From an uncultured Acidobacteriota bacterium (GTDB lineage: Bacteria > Acidobacteriota > Vicinamibacteria > Vicinamibacterales > UBA8438), in the NCBI GenBank assembly GCA_937888665.1, contig CALBET010001072.1, positions 1 through 5,375 of the forward strand: a stretch of DNA of 5,375 bases, written 5' to 3'. This document shows, piece by piece, positions 1 through 3,955 of this stretch. Position numbers and translations under genes: made by a program. Below the pieces are notes generated by a model that saw nothing but the letters and a program-made list of their open reading frames with translations, did no database searches and was not told where the DNA came from. How positions within the stretch are numbered: position 1 is the first letter of the stretch; every line of letters starts with the position of its first letter.

Positions 1-336
1 CGGCTCGGCGATCTCCACCACGCGGGCCTCCTCGTGCCGGCGGATGATGCCGACCGTGCGCATCGGCTTGATGAAGCGGTGAATGGTCTCGGCCGCGAAC
101 AGGTTTTTCCGGACTTTGTCCGCCTCCAGTCCGAATCCGGTTTCCTCGACGGCCATCCTGGCGAAGGGGCCCGCCTGGGCGGCCGCCGCGGCGGCCATGG
201 CGTCGACGATCCGGTCGATCTGCTCCTGGGTGAGCTCGGCCAGCCGTGTTTGCGCCGCCTTCGCGCGGCGAGCCAGCGTACGGGCCTCCCGAATCGAGTC
301 GAGATCCCGGTCAGTCTGCGCGGCAGGTTCGGCCAT
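1..336 (-). CDS. CoA-acylating aldehyde dehydrogenase, N-terminal fragment (EutE/PduP/AdhE-like)
   Basis: Partial gene: 112 codons from ATG (334-336) run off the left edge without a stop. Family members oxidise an aldehyde to acyl-CoA with NAD+ and CoA; in microcompartments they work inside the shell. Visible hallmarks of the N-terminal NAD-binding lobe are LAELTQEQIDRIVDAM (residues 32-47), MAVEETGFG (61-69), EADKVRKNLFA (71-81), KPMRTVGII (90-98) and IAEP (109-112). In the family IAEP is followed by G[VI]..IVP.TNPTST. The catalytic Cys lies outside the window. Only about ten residues precede the conserved domain, so the N-terminal encapsulation peptide seen in PduP and EutE is missing. No good Shine-Dalgarno precedes the ATG, but the reading frame upstream offers no better start before an in-frame stop at 463-465. 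The N-terminal half also resembles bifunctional AdhE. The adjacent shell gene favours the stand-alone BMC enzyme. Family call is firm; substrate is unknown. Confidence 0.9.
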   Translation of the reverse strand, partial: MAEPAAQTDRDLDSIREARTLARRAKAAQTRLAELTQEQIDRIVDAMAAAAAAQAGPFARMAVEETGFGLEADKVRKNLFAAETIHRFIKPMRTVGIIRRHEEARVVEIAEP

Positions 337-472
337 GGTGGCTGGTGGCCTGGGTGCGAGGATTCAGGAACCGCGTGCGAGGGCGGTAGGCCCCGTAGCG
401 GCGTTGCGCGTCGGCGTCACGCCCAGACGTGGCACTGAACAAAGCCAGACGCTGCGTGTCTGACTAGCTGAC
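337..472 (-). other. 136-bp gap inside the BMC gene pair
   Basis: Non-coding stretch between the BMC-H stop and the aldehyde dehydrogenase ATG. It has a small 5-bp hairpin (446-450 with 458-462) and a tagctg direct repeat (465-470 and 475-480), but no T-tract terminator on the minus strand, no recognisable promoter and no small reading frame with coding character. The downstream gene may be expressed by read-through or from an unseen promoter. Confidence 0.4.
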
Positions 473-760
473 TTAGCTGCCGCTCCGAGGTTGCGGCAGG
501 ATCTTCTCTACCTCGCCGTGTGGACGCGGGATGACATGCACCGATACCAACTCACCCACACGGCGGGCGGCGGCGGCCCCCGCGTCGGTGGCCGCCTTGA
601 CGGCGCCGACATCCCCTCGGACGAACACCGTGACGAACCCGGCTCCAATGTATTCTTTGCCGACCAGCACGACGTTGGCCGCCTTGACCATGGCGTCGGC
701 GGCCTCAATCGAACCGACCAGACCCTTTGTTTCCACCATGCCGAGCGCTTCGAGGGACAT
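473..760 (-). CDS. Bacterial microcompartment hexameric shell protein (BMC-H, PduA/EutM-like)
   Basis: Complete 95-residue protein, the usual length of a single-domain BMC-H. Such proteins form flat hexamers that tile the facets of a protein organelle and have a central pore for small metabolites. The sequence closely follows PduA: EALGMVETKGL (residues 4-14), EAADAMVKAANV (19-30), FVTVFVRGDVGAVKAATDAG (42-61) and SVHVIPRPH (73-81). Lys26 and Arg79, the lattice-contact positions of PduA, are present. The pore loop reads IGAG (38-41), where PduA from memory has IGSG, and the preceding residues are Lys35-Glu36-Tyr37 instead of Tyr-Glu-Lys. The start is supported by GGAG eight bases upstream of the ATG. 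The gene comes first, with a CoA-acylating aldehyde dehydrogenase 136 bp downstream on the same strand, which indicates an aldehyde-handling metabolosome. Its upstream region is shared with a divergent lipoprotein gene. Confidence 0.96.
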   Translation of the reverse strand: MSLEALGMVETKGLVGSIEAADAMVKAANVVLVGKEYIGAGFVTVFVRGDVGAVKAATDAGAAAARRVGELVSVHVIPRPHGEVEKILPQPRSGS

Positions 761-883
761 TTATCGATCTCCAGGTTGGGCAGCCCAATTCGAGTATCTG
801 GGTGACTCGCTCGCCAGCCCTGGGCGGCTACGCCGCAAGCGCCGGAAAGGTAACATATTGCAGAAGATGCGGCAATGGCGCTA
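761..883. promoter_or_regulatory. Divergent intergenic region between BMC-H and lipoprotein genes
   Basis: This region must hold the minus-strand BMC promoter and probably the plus-strand lipoprotein promoter, unless either is read through from outside. Possible -10 elements are TATGTT on the minus strand (852-857) and TAACAT on the plus strand (882-887, running into the inverted repeat). Neither has a convincing -35 at the right distance, so both are weak calls. No reading frame here looks like a gene: extending the lipoprotein frame leftward would run into the BMC-H coding sequence. Confidence 0.35.
769..772 (-). promoter_or_regulatory. Ribosome binding site of the BMC-H gene
   Basis: On the minus strand GGAG lies eight bases before the ATG at 758-760. 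This is the clearest Shine-Dalgarno in the window. Strong translation would suit a shell protein needed in many copies. Confidence 0.7.
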
Positions 884-914
884 ACATGTGCGGCTGTCCT
901 ATGAACGCACATGT
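884..914. repeat. Perfect 9-bp inverted repeat at the lipoprotein gene start (possible operator)
   Basis: ACATGTGCG at 884-892 and its exact complement CGCACATGT at 906-914 are separated by 13 bases. The arm centres are 22 bp apart, about two helical turns, which fits a dimeric DNA-binding regulator. Each arm also contains the palindrome ACATGT. The repeat overlaps a possible -10 (TAACAT, 882-887) and puts a candidate ATG (901) in the loop of any RNA hairpin. It would lie just upstream of translation if the ATG at 925 is used. Role as operator or RNA hairpin is inferred. Confidence 0.45.
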
Positions 915-924
915 GACTCGCTTC

Positions 925-1806
925 ATGCCCCTTCGCTGTGCTGTCGTGATCGGCAGTGCGGCCGTCCTGACCGGCCTCGCCGGTTGTGGCCTGGCTGACA
1001 CCGCCTCACCGGTGGCGACACCCGCCGTTGGGTTGAACCGGACTCGGGTGCCGCTGGGTGGCCCCCTCGAATTGACCTATCGGTTCACGGTAGCGGCGGA
1101 CGCGGAGCGGTTCGACGGCGACTACCTGGTTTTCGTGCATTTTCTGGATGCCGACGGCGAACTGATGTTCACCGATGATCACGCGCCGCCTCAGCCCACG
1201 ACGAGCTGGCAGCCGGGCCAAGAGATCAGCTACGACCGGCGGATGGTGGTGCCCGTCTACCCGTATATCGGTGAGGTGACGGTGGCGCTGGGGCTGTATT
1301 CGCCGACGGCCGGAGACCGTCTCCCGCTGGCGGGCGAGCACATCGGTTCGCGAGCCTACGCCGTGGCGACCCTCGAGATGGCGCCCCAGTCAGAGAGCGG
1401 GTTCCTGATGTATGAGGATGGTTGGCACCAGGCCGAATCAGTGCCCGAGGAGCCGGATCGGGAGTGGCGCTGGACGACCGGACAGTCGACCATTTCGTTC
1501 AGGAATCCCCAGACCGACTCGACGTTGTACCTGGAGGTCGGTGGTCGCCCAGAACTGTTCGAGAGTCCGCAGGTCTTCACGCTGAGCATCGGCGAGACCG
1601 TCATCGAGACCATCGAACTGGGGTCGACCGAGCCGAGTTTTCACACGGTGCCGATTCCTGCCGCGAGCATGGGCGACGCCGACGCCGTGACGCTGACCCT
1701 GACGGTCGCCCCGTCGTTCGTGCCGTCGGAAGTCACGAACGGGACCAACAACGACGGTCGCGAACTGGGGATGCAGGTCTTTTACGCCTTCCTCGAAGAA
1801 CGGTAG
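925..1806 (+). CDS. Putative lipoprotein of unknown function
   Basis: Predicted 293-residue lipoprotein. From the ATG at 925 it has a short basic start (MPLR), a hydrophobic stretch (residues 5-19) and the lipobox LAGC, so Cys21 (codon 985-987) should be lipidated after signal peptidase II cleavage. The residue after it is Gly, not Asp, which fits outer-membrane sorting by the E. coli rule. ATGs at 901 (301 residues) and 886 are also possible. None has a good Shine-Dalgarno, and 925 gives the most typical signal peptide and leaves the inverted repeat untranslated. The mature part looks like two beta-rich domains: residues 35-150 contain LVFVHFLDADGEL, FTDDH, SWQPGQ and VALGLYSPTAGDRLPL, and residues 160-293 contain EDGWHQAE, EWRWTTGQS and ELGMQVFYAFLEE. 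These resemble sandwich domains found beside polysaccharide-related proteins, but I cannot name a family. It is unlikely to belong to the BMC unit, being divergent and exported. Confidence 0.8.
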   Translation: MPLRCAVVIGSAAVLTGLAGCGLADTASPVATPAVGLNRTRVPLGGPLELTYRFTVAADAERFDGDYLVFVHFLDADGELMFTDDHAPPQPTTSWQPGQEISYDRRMVVPVYPYIGEVTVALGLYSPTAGDRLPLAGEHIGSRAYAVATLEMAPQSESGFLMYEDGWHQAESVPEEPDREWRWTTGQSTISFRNPQTDSTLYLEVGGRPELFESPQVFTLSIGETVIETIELGSTEPSFHTVPIPAASMGDADAVTLTLTVAPSFVPSEVTNGTNNDGRELGMQVFYAFLEER

Positions 1807-1876
1807 CCACCGCTATCGGGAGTTCGGTGTCCCGCCGACAACGGTACCGATGGGCGACCAAAACGGGCGGCGGCCG

Positions 1877-1885
1877 TGGTATGTT
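1877..1885 (+). promoter_or_regulatory. Possible extended -10 element giving a leaderless transglycosylase mRNA
   Basis: TGGTATGTT (TGn at 1877-1879, TATGTT at 1880-1885) sits directly before the gene. Transcription starting seven bases after the hexamer would begin at 1892, the A of the ATG itself. No clear -35 is seen. The G run at 1886-1891 touches the start codon and is too close to act as a normal Shine-Dalgarno, which fits a leaderless mRNA. Confidence 0.4.
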
Positions 1886-1891
1886 GGGGGG

Positions 1892-2551
1892 ATGGACTCT
1901 GCCTCCAAGGCTCTCCGGCTGGCGCTGCTCGCCATGTTGCTGCTGGTCAGGCCCGCCGTCGCACCGGCGTCCGCCGAGCTCGTACTGCTGACGACAGGAC
2001 GGACGTTGGCGATTCGCGGCCATGAGTTCGAAGGCGACCGCGTGGTGCTGCATCTGCCGAACGGCGGCCAGATCGTCTGCGAACGGTCGTTGATTGTCCG
2101 TATCGAAGCGGACTACGCGCCACCAGCGCCGGTGGACGTGTTGGCGGCGGAGACGACCCCCGGCACGCCGGTGCGCCCGTTTGCGACCATTATCGACGCT
2201 GCCTCGGTTCGTCATGGTGTTGATTCCGCACTGCTCTTCGCCTTGATTGAGGTGGAGTCGTCCTACAAACCGAACGCGGTGTCTCCCAAGGGGGCGATGG
2301 GACTGATGCAGCTCATGCCCGCCACGGCGCAGCGATACGCGGTGGCTGATCCGTACAACCCATCCGACAACATCGAAGCCGGCACCAGACACCTGAGGTT
2401 TCTCCTCGACCGCTACGATGTCGCCCTGGCGCTCGCTGCCTACAACGCCGGGGAAGGGTCGGTGCGCAAGTTCGGGGGCGTGCCTCCGTTCCCGGAAACC
2501 CGCCGCTACGTCACAAAAATTCTCAAGCTGGCCGACGCTGAATACGAGTAG
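1892..2551 (+). CDS. Secreted lytic transglycosylase, SLT family
   Basis: 219-residue periplasmic enzyme expected to cleave the MurNAc-GlcNAc bond of peptidoglycan with formation of 1,6-anhydroMurNAc. A signal peptide covers residues 1-28 (hydrophobic core ALLAMLLLV, likely cleavage after APASA). A small domain at about 30-75 (GRTLAIRGHEFEGDRVVLHL, then VCERSLIVRIE) may be an SH3-like fold. The SLT domain spans about 98-215: Glu122 in VESSYKPNAVS is the expected catalytic acid, followed by GAMGLMQLMPATA (134-146), NIEAGTRHLRFLLDRY (160-175) and AAYNAGEGSVRKFGG (182-196). These are the classic Slt70/MltC-type motifs. The ATG at 1892 begins the signal peptide; an in-frame ATG at 1850 would add 14 hydrophilic residues and is less likely. 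The gene lies 85 bp after the lipoprotein and before gspF/gspE, so it may locally open the cell wall for that machine, which is inferred. Confidence 0.93.
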   Translation: MDSASKALRLALLAMLLLVRPAVAPASAELVLLTTGRTLAIRGHEFEGDRVVLHLPNGGQIVCERSLIVRIEADYAPPAPVDVLAAETTPGTPVRPFATIIDAASVRHGVDSALLFALIEVESSYKPNAVSPKGAMGLMQLMPATAQRYAVADPYNPSDNIEAGTRHLRFLLDRYDVALALAAYNAGEGSVRKFGGVPPFPETRRYVTKILKLADAEYE

Positions 2552-2554
2552 CGG

Positions 2555-2573
2555 GGCGACGGCCTCCGTCGTC
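2555..2573 (+). terminator. Stem-loop just after the transglycosylase stop, possible weak terminator
   Basis: Bases 2555-2562 pair with 2566-2573 around a 3-base loop (CCT): eight pairs including one G-U, starting three bases after the stop codon. No T run follows, only a mildly pyrimidine-rich stretch, so it is not a standard intrinsic terminator. It could protect the mRNA 3' end or mark a Rho-dependent stop. Further GC-rich dyads follow, including the 10-bp palindrome at 2609-2618. Confidence 0.35.
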
Positions 2574-2651
2574 GACGCTTCCTCCGCGTGGCACGTACGC
2601 GTGCACGCCGGGGCCCCGCGAGGCCGCCGATCAGGTGAGGCCAGGGGCCGC

Positions 2652-2660
2652 TGGTATAAT
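2652..2660 (+). promoter_or_regulatory. Extended -10 promoter for gspF-gspE
   Basis: TGGTATAAT matches the full extended -10 consensus (TGn at 2652-2654, TATAAT at 2655-2660) in an otherwise GC-rich intergenic region. The bases expected at -35 (around 2632-2637) do not match TTGACA, as is common for extended -10 promoters. Start of transcription is expected near 2667, about 80 bases before the gspF ATG. An imperfect hairpin (2666-2672 with 2677-2683, tetraloop) would lie at the very 5' end of the mRNA. Confidence 0.6.
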
Positions 2661-2746
2661 TTCCGTGTCGGCTGGCGCCGATAATTACATATCTGACAAG
2701 AGCTTGCGCCGCCACGTCGAGGCGCGGGCGTCCGAGTGCTGATCTT

Positions 2747-3955
2747 ATGGAGTTTCGCTGCAGGCTCGGCACCGACACCGGCGAGGTCATCGAGGAGATC
2801 CGCGTCGCGGAAAGTGAGCCCAAGCTCAGACAGGAGCTGGAGGCCAAGGGCCTCTATATCCTCTCGCTCAGCCGCAAGGGAGGGTTGTTCTGGTCAGGCT
2901 GGTCGATAGCCAGGCGGCGTCGGATCAAGACCCGGGAGTTTCTGGTGTTCAACCAGGAGCTTGCGACATTGCTGCGGGCAGGGCTTCCGCTGGTGCAGTC
3001 GATCGACATTCTGCGACAGCGCATAGACGACCCCAGTTTCCGGGCGACCCTCAACGATGTCCACGATCGGGTCCGCTCCGGCGCCGCCCTCTCGGAGGCG
3101 TTCGAGGCTCAGGGAGCCGTCATCCCGGGCATCTATACCGCGTCGCTCATGGCCGGCGAAAAGAGTGGCGGGCTCGAGGAAGTGATTCGCCGGTATGTCG
3201 CACACGTCAAAGTCATTGCGCAGGTGAAGCGCAAGACCGTGTCGGCGCTGGTCTATCCGGCCATTCTGATGGGCCTGTCGCTCGTGGTGGTGAGCATCAT
3301 CGTGCTTCGTGTGGTCCCGGAGTTTGAGGAATTCTACCGAGGGTTTGGTGCGGAATTACCCTTGATCACACGGATCATTGTGTCGATTTCGACGTTTTTC
3401 CGCGCGTATTTCACCCTGGTGGTGCTCGGCGTCGGCGGCGCGGTCGCGGCGGCATGGTACTGGCTCCGGCAGCCGGGTCAGCTGGCGATGCTGGATCGTC
3501 TGATTCTGAAGGTACCGGCGGTGGGGCAGATCGCGGGACGTTTTGCCACATCGCAGCTCGCGCGGACCCTCGCGACCCTGCTCAGCGGCGGCATTCCGCT
3601 GGTCAGCGCCATCGACGTGGCGTCTCGCGCCCTCGGTAATCGATTTTTCGCGGACCAGCTCACGCTCGTCGGACAACGTGTACGCGAGGGGGAACCGCTG
3701 GCCTCGTCGATGGCGGCGCGAGGGGTGTTCCCCGGTGTGGCAATCAAGATGGTGGAGGTCGGTGAGTCCACCGGCGCGTTGCAGGAGATGCTGACGAGCG
3801 TGGCCGATTTCTTCGACGAAGAGATTGATACCCAGCTCAGCCGGTTCATTACCATCGTCGAACCGGCCCTGCTGGTGATCATGGGTATCGTGATTGCCGC
3901 GCTCCTGATCGCGCTCTACATGCCGTTGCTGCAGATGGGGTCCGTACTGTCATGA
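2747..3955 (+). CDS. gspF: GspF/PilC-family inner-membrane platform protein (type II secretion / type IV pilus)
   Basis: 402 residues, the normal family length. The protein forms the inner-membrane platform on which pseudopilin or pilin assembly takes place and contacts the GspE/PilB ATPase. A cytoplasmic N-terminal part (MEFRCRLGTDTGEVIEE) leads into two duplicated T2SF domains. The first begins at FNQELATLLRAGLPLVQSID (residues 68-87), with GEKSGGLEEV at 137-146. The second begins at ATSQLARTLATLLSGGIPLV (267-286), with VGESTGALQEM at 338-348. Membrane segments lie at about 168-190 (after the conserved LVYP), 221-240 and 368-391. The start follows only a weak GAG at 2734-2736; upstream in-frame codons contain no better start, and MEFRCRLGT matches how relatives begin. 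The downstream ATPase overlaps by 4 nt, so the two are one transcriptional and translational unit. Whether the machine is T2SS or T4P cannot be decided here. Confidence 0.94.
   Translation: MEFRCRLGTDTGEVIEEIRVAESEPKLRQELEAKGLYILSLSRKGGLFWSGWSIARRRRIKTREFLVFNQELATLLRAGLPLVQSIDILRQRIDDPSFRATLNDVHDRVRSGAALSEAFEAQGAVIPGIYTASLMAGEKSGGLEEVIRRYVAHVKVIAQVKRKTVSALVYPAILMGLSLVVVSIIVLRVVPEFEEFYRGFGAELPLITRIIVSISTFFRAYFTLVVLGVGGAVAAAWYWLRQPGQLAMLDRLILKVPAVGQIAGRFATSQLARTLATLLSGGIPLVSAIDVASRALGNRFFADQLTLVGQRVREGEPLASSMAARGVFPGVAIKMVEVGESTGALQEMLTSVADFFDEEIDTQLSRFITIVEPALLVIMGIVIAALLIALYMPLLQMGSVLS

Noticed and set aside
34..463. Two plus-strand open frames
   Set aside because: Both are antisense to the aldehyde dehydrogenase N-terminus, whose family motifs are clear on the minus strand.
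727..924. Longer N-terminus for the lipoprotein, starting at 727
   Set aside because: It would overlap the BMC-H start and bury the signal peptide about 66 residues inside the protein. The lipobox requires a start close to 925 or 901.
1817..1834. Short hairpin (CGGGA/TCCCG, 8-base loop) after the lipoprotein stop as a terminator
   Set aside because: Only five pairs and no T run follow. It is likely chance in this composition.
1842..1849. Palindrome CGGTACCG before the transglycosylase
   Set aside because: An 8-bp palindrome is expected by chance and has no supporting context.
1733..2392. Minus-strand open frame of 219 codons
   Set aside because: It is antisense to the transglycosylase and the end of the lipoprotein gene, and its Arg/His-rich product has no recognisable motif.
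2620..2642. Direct repeat GAGGCC at 2620-2625 and 2637-2642
   Set aside because: Only two copies of six bases in a GC-rich spacer, which is not convincing as an operator or repeat array.
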